Origin: Cystobasidium ongulense
Taxonomy: Eukaryota > Basidiomycota > Cystobasidiomycetes > Cystobasidiales > Cystobasidiaceae
Direction: 5' to 3'
Assembly (NCBI GenBank): GCA_022835595.1
Contig: BQUP01000012.1
Location: 1-64,000 of the forward strand
DNA: 64,000 bases
This document shows positions 1 through 10,888 of this stretch, piece by piece (the first letter of the stretch is position 1; every line of letters begins with the position of its first letter). The notes under the pieces are model-generated. The model was not told where the DNA came from. It made no database searches and worked only from the letters and a program-made list of their open reading frames with translations. Both the position numbers and the translations under genes were made by a program.

Positions 1-1106
1 CCAGGATGAGTTTGAGTTGAAGCATACGTTGAGGTGTCGTAGTAGCAGTCGAGGTAGGTAAAGAAGAATAGAAACACACAGTCAGTCACTGTTCTCCAAC
101 ATTGTCCATCGTTTCGGCACTCCAGCTTGGGCAGACGCGGTGGTAGCTTCTCTGCAGCAAGCAGGACAGCAGCCCATCATCCTCCTTCTTCATAGCTGTT
201 CTCTCCTGTACCGCTGCCTGCCACCACCATCTCTGTCTGCCCTGCTCTTGCCTGGATTGCTGATAATTGTTCTCACCTGGATGGACAAGCAGGTTGATCG
301 CAGAGTCAGCAATGGTCTCTCCCAACGACGCCGAACCTGCCTTCTTTGTTCTGAAGCAGGTCGTATGCGTGAAGTATGGCTGTACACACCTTGTATGACG
401 AGTGCTGGACGGGTGATGTCTATCGTGTCCCGGCAACGCTGCTCTCGCCCGTCTTCGCTGTGATCCTGCAGCCTGCAATTTGCCACACTCCCGCTCGATT
501 TTCTTCCGAGGAAGGCTCACTTTCACTGATCAGGCCTGCGCAGACTCGGGAAATTGCGAGACGAAGGACAATAATTCAGGAAAATAGAATGCACCCATCC
601 GCAAGCTGCGCAGGACATTATGCCTATTCCATGCATTCCTGAACATGCTTCAATCCCTCCGAAAGAATATCCTGACATTTTTCATGCTGTCAAGAAAGTC
701 ATTTCCTGACCAATCAGAAAGGCTTGCTTGTCGGCCAACCATTCAACATCAAAAGCAACAGCAAAGTGCTAGAGCAGTGTAGAGCATTGGATCACTGTCA
801 CTTTCTCTATCTCCCCACTAAGCGATGAATGTGAAAGAAAAGTGCGAATGCTATACTATAGCTACAGGAGGCATACTGATAGAACGAAAAGGGCAGAAGT
901 GAATAGAGAAATGTGAGAACAGAAAAAGAAATTGCAACTTGACTGACAGTTTTGTCATGGAAATTGAACGAAATGGTATAGATACTTCTGCTATAGTGTG
1001 CATGTCCAGGCTCCTCCATTCCTGACCGAGAAAGTGAACAAGTATCTCGCGTATAAACCGGGAACTGATCGGAAATGACGCGTGAACTAAAGAATATGAC
1101 AACTCA
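1..1106. other. left-edge region without a recognised gene
   Basis: No reading frame here has family motifs, and I could not connect the short open frames with credible splice sites. The right part (about 640-1106) lies just downstream of the stop of the zinc-finger gene on the minus strand and probably includes its 3' untranslated region. The left part may be the upstream region of a minus-strand gene beyond the window edge. No tRNA-like B box or repeat was seen. Confidence 0.5.
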
Positions 1107-4100
1107 TCAGGGAGACTCTGATGGAAAGTCGCCAAATCTTGGCGCTCGAGACATGCGTCTCTCCTCTTGCTGGGAGTTGAGGTCATCTTCGATTTCTTGA
1201 AGAGCTTGCTGAAAGCCCCTAGGCAAGGTAGGGGACCGCGCCGTATGTGACTGTTGGTGAATATCAGGAGGAGGGTGGCTCTGATAACGTCCAGAAATGG
1301 CTTCAAAGAATGGACCTTCATTATCCAGCGTTGCTGACGAGGGCATGGTTTGATCCGTTATTGTACTAGAAGTCTCGGCAATGTTTGGAAGGTCTCCTTC
1401 TTCTTCCTCTGTCTTTACAGCCAAAGTTTCCTCCCTTTCCACTCCTGTCTTGTCAGCACTAGGCATTGATACAGCTGGATCTATGCTTTCATTATCTGGA
1501 GAATCCCCTTGAATCCCCGGGTCTGCCTCCGAGGCTTGATCTCCTACGATAGTACGAGAACTTTCATGACTTGCACTTTCAACACCATCGCTTCCTGGCG
1601 CAACTGCATCATCTTCAATCTTGTCTTTGGAAAGTCCGTCGTGTTCGGAAGATGGTGGTTCGACAGAGTCTACATGGCAGCCAGCACTTGATGCATTACT
1701 TCTTGATCCCTCAACTTCCATATCTTCATCCTCACTTGAGATGCACTCCACTTCGATATCGGAGTCTTCTTCATCCCCAGAATCTACGACCATGTATTTG
1801 CCACCACGATTCGGATCACGCGTTAGACCTCTGGCGCTTGCCTACGTCAGAGTGCCAAATTACAGGGCAAGGGGGTCAGTCCAATTTATCGAGAGGAACA
1901 GCGATATCGTTCTACGCACCTGAACGACAGGCACTTTCTGATCTTCTTCATCGCTGTCGCCGCCAAATACCTCGCGACGGGATATTTCAGAATCAATGAA
2001 GTCATCAAGATTGTCAAAAGCACCAAAGATGAACTTCTTGCGCTTAGACTTCGATGATTTAGCGGTCCCTTTTTTCCTCTTTCGACTTAAAGAAGGGTTG
2101 GTAGATATAGAGCGATTCCTTGAAGGAAGTATCTTCGGCGTGCTGTCGCTGTCCTCGTCGAACTCAGTCTTATTTGACTTCTCAGTGACGTCTAGTGAGA
2201 GTGCTGGTCGTGAAAACTGGATGGCAGAATCGTCGAAGCTGGCACTGGCAGTTGTAATCCTCCTGGACCTTCGCACAGGAAGCGCCTCCTCAAGCGGGCC
2301 GTTGGGGTTCTTCCTGGCTTTAGACTGTCGCGCTCTTGAACGCTTGCCTTTGTTGCTGACAGTCACCGCGGGTGCCTCTATTCCACTCCCTGATGCTGGT
2401 GTCAAAAGTTCGTCTTCTGAAGGTAACGGCGTCAAGCTCTGTAGAAAAGAAGTCAGCGTGAAACCGAGGGGTTGGAAACGAGTTATCTTACTGAAGAAGG
2501 ACTAGGTTGCCGGTTGCTATCCATGGACGCGATCAATTCAGGAGTAGTTTCCGTATTCATGGCGTAATCGCTGACGATGTCCTCAAGGTTTCCTGGGTCG
2601 TTCAAAGTATCGAATGACGGATAGTCTTCGTAGCTCTCGACCAATCCTGGCATATCTGAATCCGAACTATAACGCTGAGCAACAGGCGTCGCTTGCTGTT
2701 CAACAGGCCAGCTCTTACGCATGGTCGATTCACTTGCCAGGTTCCTGGAGACGTGAGACTTGGGAGATGACGTCGGGTTTTGGTGTGGGAGTGCTTGGTC
2801 AATCTGTAGCGACGACATATTCACATTCACCTCTGCCAGCCGTGCTTTACTGAATTCGTTTTTTTCGACAGAACTTGCAGAAGCGTCCACTAGTGTGTCT
2901 ACAGTATTTGCCGAGACGAAACTATGGTGCGGCGGTACTACATCTGCCTCTGCTGAAGCGTCAGCCGTTTCCGCTAGAAAGGAGGCTTGGCACCTGCCGT
3001 CTATCAGTGCTTCTGCCGTATCAGGCGATGACATGATCGTAGAATCCTCTTTGTCTGGGCAGAGCTTGTTGCTGGCCGCTGTTCCAGGCATCTCACAATC
3101 ACGTTCTGAACAGCCTTCCGCTGCCTTTGGTACAATCTGTAGACTAATGTGCGAATGGTCGTCTGCAGCAATTTCGGTTCCCGAGATTTCTGAGAGAGGA
3201 CTTTCTGTATCGATGCTTCGACCGTGTCTTGCTGACTCGTCAGACATTGCTCTCGATGACTCTTCCAAAAGCGGGTGTGCAGCCGGAGGAAGATCAAGCG
3301 CGCCATTGGTGATTGTGGGTGTAAGACAACCATCACTACTGTCGCAACGATCTTCAGGACTTGTACTTCTTCCCTCGGTTGCTTTAGCAACTTTCGGCTT
3401 TCCGAACCATTGTCGCTTGGCTTGCTTTTTGGGCAGTGGGTTAAACTTCTGAGCTAGTAGTGGCTGATACTTTTTGAGGAGCTCCGTCTGTAGTGAGGGC
3501 GTCAGTATTCTATCTGTTGGCAAATTCAGGATTCCGACGAGGTTCTAAAATCAGATGTGCATGCTTCATCAAGTCAGACTCACATCCATCGCATCTATAC
3601 AAGCTTTGCTATGCTCTTGAGCGTCTGCTTCTACTTCCCATCGGATAGACGAACCTGCCAAGTACCTCTTGGTAGCAGTAACCTTCCAAGGACATAAAAG
3701 CTTGTTCTATACAAAGAACATTGACGTGTCACCAAGTCAAGCTTTAAATTCAGTCTCCATGTCATTCTAAACTCACCTTGCGTCCGTTCTGACAAGCAAT
3801 TGTTATCTTCTTGCGTTTCTTACCACTGAGAGTAGTATATAAGCTGAATAGTGTCAGCAGCCGTGCAAACGTTCCACTTAGTGGGCATGCAGAAGGTGCA
3901 CTTACGCTGACTTTTTATCAGAGACGCTCATCTCATGCGAAGCCTCTAAGCAGTCATTTGCCCATTCAACGAAGCCTTCTGCAGTACGGAATGAAGTTGA
4001 AGTTGTATCATTGGTAAATGCCGGTTGTGCACGATCGTCTGCTTGCTCCGAAGGGGTGTTATCGCGGTCTTCCATGGCTGGAGGTGTCATTTCATGAGAG

Positions 4101-5570
4101 ATCGCTGATAGATCGCTAGATTTATCGAGGGTAGCGCTTGCCAAGTCGTCTTCGCCATCGAGCTGGTGAGCAGCCTGACTCGCTAGTATAGCCAAAGCAT
4201 CTCGCTCTGCTTCTGCTTCTGCTCTTTCTGCGGCAGCTTGCTGTTCTATATCTTTTTGCTCTGCAGCCTTGATCAAAGCAGCTTTCTCCTCCTCCACTCT
4301 CAAATCTTCCGCCAATTGAGCTGCGGATAAGGCAGCAGCCTCTGCGGCAGCACTTTCTGCTGCGGCTTTTTCTGCGGCAAGTTTCTCTGCAGAAGCCTGT
4401 GCAGCAAGCCTTCTTGCTCTAGCAATTCTCTCCAGGTCAGCTTTTATGACGTTGGGTACACGCTGAGGGCGTCGTGGAGTGGCTGCTGAGGCAGAGGCTT
4501 GGCTGCTTCTAGCCGGAGAAGGTCTGAGTGTGAAGTCGAGAACCTGAGGCATCAGGTTATTTCATTCGATGAGAGAGCAATGTTCGAAGCTACATCAGAA
4601 CTTACGTTTGATCATGAGGGTGACACAAGCTCGATATAGCCATCTTATTATTTTTGCTGGGCATATTTCCCGTCGAATCTTCAGACCGGACCGTCAATGT
4701 AGACGCTGGTGAGACCCCTGAAGAGTTGGAGAGATACCTGTAAGACCGCAGATTATCTTATCAGTCAGATTCAATTCTTGTTTGGGTATTATTAGTGATC
4801 GGCTCTTACAGCTTGCAACGCACATCAGGCGATGTGGGCTGAGGTAAAGGAGCCTGTGGATGTGTGATATTGTTCCTTAGGAGTGACACTTGTGAAGTTG
4901 TGCTGGGAATACTGTAAATGTATTAGCAATCGGCTTTAGAGACGCTATCGGGGTCTTGTTAAATGCCATGGCATGCATCTTACCCTTGTCTGCCAACACA
5001 CTCCTTGTCATCGAAGAGCGCACCATGTTGAAGACAAGAAGGGGCACTCTGGAGCGAGAAGGTTCTGTCAGCAATTGTCACAGAGTACTAGTCTGTGCTT
5101 GAACAAGCATACATCTGCAACGGGGGCCGAACATGTGGACTGAAGATCTCCCTGGCTGGTCTGCACGAGTTTGTCCGGGATTTGCAGAAACATAGTAGCC
5201 CATTCTTGCCACTGAGCTTCACTCATGTGCTGGGTTGTCAGAGCTTCGACTCGCCTGGAAGGAGTTGTCGACTAGGATGTCAGTCTGGTTTTGACCACGT
5301 GACCAACGGAGGATTGTATATTCACCAGTAGCCACAGTCCGAAGAATACACAACTTCCACTTCCACAATGCAGTCTCTATGCTTGCAATCAAGTCCAGGA
5401 TGTGTCCAAGACGCGCATGTCCATCGTAGTTTGCCAGTATGGCCAGGGCAGAGTGCAAGCCTGGTCGAGTGTCTGGTCGCCCAGCTGTTGATGACAGCGT
5501 CTAAGTCGTCCCGACTACTGAACTGAGCGCCGACGAAGAGTCTGGCGGCTTGAAGGGCTTGAAGATCCAT
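1107..5570 (-). CDS. large nuclear protein with two Mutator/FLYWCH-like zinc-finger modules
   Basis: Not a recognised named protein. I read 11 exons (5326-5570, 5113-5254, 4984-5048, 4810-4911, 4606-4737, 3906-4523, 3777-3843, 3584-3706, 2492-3544, 1920-2438, 1107-1841), giving 1266 aa with consistent phase at every join. Residues 10-91 have an F-S-S-R-D-D-L opening, then Cys52, Cys62/67, Cys79, a W-R-V strand and His91, a layout like the WRKY-GCM1-fold fingers of Mutator transposases, FAR1 and FLYWCH proteins. A second module near residues 410-498 has Cys452-x9-Cys462-x26-His489-x3-Cys493 after a basic K-K-R-K-K stretch. Between them lies an Ala/Glu-rich predicted coiled coil (about 255-340). 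The remainder is Ser/Asp/Glu-rich, probably disordered, with basic K-R-x-R patches suggesting nuclear location. No transposase catalytic domain is seen. An ATG three codons upstream (5579) is equally possible. Family assignment is inference. Confidence 0.6.
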
Positions 5571-6094
5571 GTCACACATTTGATGGCAGTGGCAGGCTGA
5601 TCCTGGAGGAGCTAGGATAGTGGGGCGGATTTGGGCGAAGTGATGGCCGGCGAAGGCGAGAGAGATGAGCAGGAGAGTAGCATCATGGTAGTAGCGAGCA
5701 TCAGGTAAGCCTGCAGAGCAAGGCCATCTCCCGACTATTTCATGACTGCTTGTTGTTGTTGTTGATGGCAAGAAGCAGACCCGGCGAGGGTGAACATTCA
5801 CGTTGTACCCTGATACTGGAAGACGGCAAAAACACAAACAGGACGGCAGCTCGTTGTGCGAGCAGCTCAGTCATACACACCGCTACATAACAGCGAGGTT
5901 ATTATATCTAGCTTGTCAACTTGTCCTGGCTTGCATGGCGTGCAGCCCAATTGTTTGCCACACCACAGCCTTCTATATTACAGTATATTCTGTATCAGAA
6001 GCACGCTCAGCAAAACACTGTGCGCAGAAGCCGTTCCTGGTGACACTGTTATTTGCTAATATTTGCTCTAGATGCAGAAAACATATACAACGCC
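5571..6094. other. intergenic region between zinc-finger gene and aldo/keto reductase
   Basis: Holds the 5' flank of the zinc-finger gene and the 3' flank of the reductase, both transcribed to the left. The minus-strand frame stays open upstream of the chosen ATG (to about 5837), but the extra residues look non-coding in composition. No motif was identified. Confidence 0.5.
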
Positions 6095-7729
6095 TCAAGT
6101 ATGCGCAGAAATAGGTCGATGCAGATATGGTTCTTCCAAGTATCTCCTCTCTTCTTCTGTAAGTACTTTTCCATTAGCAGCGATAGCTTCCTTCATTCTC
6201 TGCACGCTGGAAAAGCCAATGATAGGCGAAGTGATTTGGGGGCTTAGCCAAGCAAGAGACACTTGACTCATCGTCCAGCCTTTCTTTTCAGCTAGTTCCT
6301 CCACTCTTCTGATAATCTCTTGATCTGCTGCATAATTGTATTCGTTACTTCCGCCCGGAACGAAGGACTTCGCCAACCCTTCAGACCGTGTTGTTGTGCC
6401 TTGAGCACTCAAGGGTCTCGCTAGAGCACCTGAACTCAAGGGTCCCCAAGGAATGAGACCTATTCCAGCTTCAGTGCAGTATTTGTTCACTTCTCGCTCC
6501 TCCTCCCGATAAAGCAGGTTCTGCAGCATGGGGAACAATTAGTATTAGGCCTGCTATGTCGAGGGCGATATGTAAACCTAGGCTTACGTATTGACTTTGC
6601 CTGCGAGGAGTATACTGATTAGCTCCTTAAAAGCCGGATCTGATCTAAACGCCTCACATAGATATGAACTTAGTCCAGCCATGCTTCTCAGCGCATGCCT
6701 GCATGTTTGCCAATTGATAGGCAAAGCAAGAGCTCATGCCAATGTAGCGAACCTGAAACCGCACATGTATGCTAGATATTAGCCGACTCACAACCGCGCC
6801 GATAACCAAGGCCTGCCTACCTTTCCGCCTTTTACAAGATCGTGCAGAGCTTCCATAGTCTCTTCAATGGGCGTGTCGTAATCGTAACGATGACACTATA
6901 GCGAGTCTCAGTGTTCTTAAGCCTTTTGCTGAGTGTTCACGAGCTTTAACATTGACAGAGGTGCTCACCTGTAACAAGTCGATATAATCTGTGTCCAGCC
7001 GTTCCAAAGACTACAAGCGAATGTCACATTAGTAGCGCCAGTGCACAAAAGTTTCAACTTTAATCAAACTCACAGCATTGACCTGATTGAAGATTGCCAG
7101 CCTGCTCAATCCTCCTTTGTTTGTATAGTTCGGATCTTGCTGGTCTCTGATCTCGTCAGGAAAGATCTCAGGTCTCTCTCCAACTGGGTTGAAGCATTTC
7201 GTCATGATAACGAGCTTGTCTCGTGGTATAGAGTACTTCTTAATTGCTTTCCCAAAAATGCGCTCGCTTTCTCCGTTGGAATAGATATTGGCGTTATCCT
7301 GTGGCAAGTAAGTGGGTGTCGGCTAGCTTGAGCTTGAGCAGAAAGCGTGAACAATGGCTCACCCAGCTTGTTATTCCTGATGGGCGATGGGTCAGAGTGT
7401 CTTTCTAACATAGCACACTTCACACTCACCAAGGTCATACGCAGCTTTGAGCAGGGGCAGGGCCTGAATGCAGCAGCATCAGCGCGAAATAACACGCACG
7501 TGCTAGGTTTGCGCACCTCTTCCTCTTCGATGCACCATGGCACCCATCTTTTATCGCCATAGGACATACCACCTAGGATTGGTACGCTTACTGTGGTATG
7601 AACAAGGGTTCAGCTTAGCTTGTCATTGTCATCAGCCTGCCGGCACATTGAGCAAACGTAGTACGTACCTCTGAGGCCGCTCTTGCCGAGCTTCACATAC
7701 TTGACTTTACCCTCAACAGTGGAGGTCAT
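6095..7729 (-). CDS. aldo/keto reductase
   Basis: NADPH-dependent reduction of aldehydes or ketones is the family reaction; the substrate cannot be inferred. Ten exons (7669-7729, 7517-7590, 7430-7463, 7363-7376, 7074-7298, 6969-7010, 6821-6895, 6658-6752, 6588-6600, 6095-6520) join in phase to 352 aa, the usual length. The catalytic tetrad is visible: Asp62 in S-W-D-N-A, Tyr67 in I-Y-S-N-G, Lys95 in V-I-M-T-K and His152 in L-L-Q-C-H-R-Y-D. The [14 protein letters not shown] segment and the V-S-L-A-W-L cofactor region follow. It resembles the fungal versiconal hemiacetal acetate reductase/YakC-like group, but nothing nearby suggests a secondary-metabolite cluster. Exons of 14 and 13 nt are needed to restore conserved motifs, an unusual architecture. 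Confidence 0.9.
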
Positions 7730-8184
7730 GATTGGCAGGTCCGAAACGCTCAGAAAAACGGAAGGTCAATAGCTGGCTAATCGAAGCTTAGTCGGTGGAT
7801 GCTGACTCTCGCAGCGGATTCGTGTAAGAAGAGATGTGAGATTCGCGAGCACGCCTTCGGCCCGATCATCCCCCAGCCGAAGTCACGTGACATGAGATAA
7901 GGCGGACATGATCATGGATATTGTGATAGGAAACCGAAGCAGTGGGTGGGATGTCTTTGATTATCGAGGTGTCGATATACTACCTACGTATGATACACTT
8001 GAATTCCGCACCTAGGAGTACACTAACGACTGGGTTTGCACGCTTGCATTTGGACTTATCTCAGAAACGATTACTACTGTGCGCATAGAACGCATGCTCT
8101 TCTGGTGTAAGAGTTGATCTTGTGCTTCTGGTGCTTAGGTTGGGAACGGGTCATATCGAGGGTGACTGCATTTGTATTTCATAG
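7730..8184. other. intergenic region upstream of aldo/keto reductase
   Basis: Contains the promoter side of the reductase gene and the 3' flank of IES1, both on the minus strand. I see no open frame with protein-like composition and no repeat. Confidence 0.5.
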
Positions 8185-10775
8185 CTATTCGTTACTGGTT
8201 GGAATGATGGTATCATCAATAGCCATAACATCCGACTCTAACACTGCTTCATGGCCTTGAGCGGTCTGCGCTGGCATGATGGTAGAGTTTGTTAGAGTCG
8301 GTGAAATTCCCGAGGGTGGCGGCGAGCTTGGGACTTGAACTGAACCCGGATATTGAGGTTCAGGAGACATCGATGATCTTGGTACATCCTCATTTCGATT
8401 GATTGACTCTACATAATGTAACAATTGATCTGTATCGAAAGCTGGTCCGGTGCCTTGATACCGTACAACGTCTTTGCTGTGCGTTTGGTGATTTCTGAAC
8501 AAGAAGCCGGACAATCTTGGTTCTGTAAGACATCAGTGACAGAACAGCGTCAAGTTTCGAGCCTTGTCTTGAAACCTATACATGGACATACCCAGCTCCT
8601 CTGGTGTCCATTCTTCTGGTTCGTCCTCTGAGTCATACACAGGATCTCGATTTTGCTCCATGTCTCGTTTGACCTTCCGCCAGGTGACTACGTAGGGGAA
8701 CGTACAACCGTTAGCCTCCTTCGTGCTCGTGACAGGAATAGACTGTACTCACGCTGCAGAAGTGACCGCTCTATCTTAGGAGCAATATGGTAGAATTGGT
8801 TCCATTGATACACGACTTTGACGTGAGTGAGAGGCGCATTAGTCAATTGTGTTTTCACTTCGATCTGTTGTAATGACGCTCACCCTCTGGGTCCGCTACT
8901 CCATCGCTCAAGGGGACGAGCTTAGCCACCACTGCAGTGTCTCCTCTCTTCTTCCGCAGGGCATGACGCCATAAATCTGCACGCGAATACGATGCAGTGT
9001 TACCTGTAGCAGCCATGAGCTGCGGCGCAACCGCCGATGGGGTCATTACGCCCGACGTGACAGCACCAGCTGGAGGCACATGAGCAGTAAGACCTTGCTG
9101 AAGCTTGATGGTCGGAACGGACGTAGTATCCAAGAATGCTTCGACAGTTGGCTTCAATGGACTACTTGAAATTGACGTTCCGGTCGGTTCGTGGTTTGCA
9201 GCTGTAGTTCGAGCTCTCTTTGCAGGTATTGTAGAAGCAGCTCGTCCTTGACGTCCAGTGTGACTTGCTGTCTTCTCTAACAGATGCGATCTGGCCTTTT
9301 TCTCATCTGGCACGGGTGTTCCATCATCGCCCCCTGCGAGATGAGATTAAACCTAGTCCAAAGTCAGACGCTGTCGCTACTCACCTGAGAGAGCAGAACT
9401 AGCATTTGCATTCTCATCAACTCTCATGTATTTGTCAACGAACTCTTCTCTAGATCTCTGCATCTCAGCGCCGAATTCTAGTTCCTCCTGCGTATCTATA
9501 TCTTCATTGGTACAATCCTGTCTGGTCAAGTGGAGAAGTTGTTCTGCTGGCAGTCTCGCTTCTCCATTCGCAAAGTCTGAAGCTACTAATTCAGGAGTCT
9601 CTAAGAACCGGTGTACCACCCAGAGGAAAGCTCGAGCTCGTTCAGTCGATGGTATTGTGTTCTTTGCACTGAGGGATGGTTTAGCTTGAGCTACATTATA
9701 TCAAACTTGCTATCATTCATTCACTCACTCTCCTGGATAGAAAAGGTCCGGCAGAATAAAACCTTCAGGAAAGTACTTCTGGCTTATTCGCTAAAAAAGT
9801 CGACGATTAGCGACAGCTTCAATATAATGCAATCAATGATCTGATGTACTTACTGCCCATTCGTTGTAAAGCAGAAAGATACAAGTCACGACACATGCTG
9901 GCGGCTTCCAGCTCAAGACGGTCTGAAGAAAGTAGGATACGTTAGTCTGGTGCCCATCTACATTATCAGGAAACCCACAGCTCTGCGTATCACTTCGGCA
10001 AGCGAGTCCGGCGGGTTCTCCGCGTCAGAAGGCAGGTGACAGCCCTTGAGCTGAGCCTTCATGCGCGGAGCATCTTGCAAGTTCTTTTTGCTGAATTCAT
10101 CTAATTGCATAGAGGGTATAGGATGGTACGTTCTCAAGGCTGTTCTCATTTCTGGGTAAACTGCGGGGTAGACGTGGCACAAAATTGTCAACTCCTGCAT
10201 GAGCATTTCGAGACCCTGTCTACTCACATGCTAGCGTGGTATTGATGCGTCCTACATTGATTAAGAGACAAAGCTTTGCAAAGTTTACGGCAAAAGCAGT
10301 GCTTTCGCTCATCTTGTCTTTCAAATTGCGATTTGCTTTGCTCGAGTTGGCGATGCAGTCGAGGTATAGCTCTGCAAAGGACCAGGTCCTATCCGTCGGA
10401 AACAGAGGCAGTGCCGCATCGCTATAGGAAGGCGGAGTGAAGCGTGGCTCGACAGCAGTGAAGATTGTCTCCAATGCGTCCCATTGCAGCACTCGTCGCA
10501 GCAACGGAGCGCCATCTGGTGGTTTCAGCGGAGCCTGCGAGAAACAAAGCATTGACAGCACTCAGTCTTTGTACTCTATATCTCCACATTGAGGCACACT
10601 TCCGATACACCATCCAGCCAATACTCACATAGACCTGGCCGCCAGCAACATGAGCGCCACCACCACCTCCAGCAGGCGCAGGTGAAGCTTCGCCGGACTC
10701 TAGAGCGACGTTGTCCGAGGAGAGCGCGCCGGCTGCTGGTGCCTTGCGCTTCTTGGGCGGACCTTTGGGAGGCAT
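8185..10775 (-). CDS. IES1: INO80 chromatin-remodelling complex subunit Ies1
   Basis: Ies1 is a fungal accessory subunit of the INO80 nucleosome-remodelling complex in the nucleus. Ten exons (10629-10775, 10228-10534, 9979-10160, 9854-9922, 9729-9790, 9385-9668, 8884-9333, 8753-8815, 8592-8687, 8185-8522) join in phase to 665 aa; the yeast protein is about 690 aa. Recognition rests on the conserved N-terminal half: P-L-K-x-x-D-G-A-P-L followed by L-Q-W-D-A-L, the F-A-E-L-Y-L-D-C-I-A-x-S-S-K region, L-L-I-N-V-G-R-I-N-T-T, and L-R-T-Y-H-P-I-P-S-M-Q followed by L-Q-D-A-P-R-M-K. The start is a basic P-K-K-R-K segment. The C-terminal third is Ser/Pro-rich after an acidic E-D-E-P-E-E-W-T-P-E-E-L motif. 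Its start codon is 113 bp from that of the divergent peptidase gene. Confidence 0.85.
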
Positions 10776-10888
10776 GAATCACCGGACATGCATGGCAGAT
10801 GACGGCGACACTTGGAGCAAGAGAGACCGACCAGGCGAGCCTCTAAAGCAACTTGTCTTCGCCCGACTGAAGCTTCCATCAGGCCATC
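10776..10888. promoter_or_regulatory. short divergent promoter, IES1 / Xaa-Pro dipeptidase
   Basis: Only 113 bp separate the two start codons, so both promoters and 5' leaders must overlap here. No TATA box is evident. Inferred from gene arrangement alone. Confidence 0.5.

Noticed and set aside
86-526. Minus-strand open frame of 146 codons at the left edge
   Set aside because: Arg/Gln-rich composition, no motif, and an overlapping plus-strand frame of similar quality; looks like chance.
5322-5837. Longer minus-strand start for the zinc-finger gene, beginning at 5837
   Set aside because: The residues ahead of 5579 are Cys/His/Pro-rich without conservation signs; the frame is open by chance and the finger module starts after 5570.
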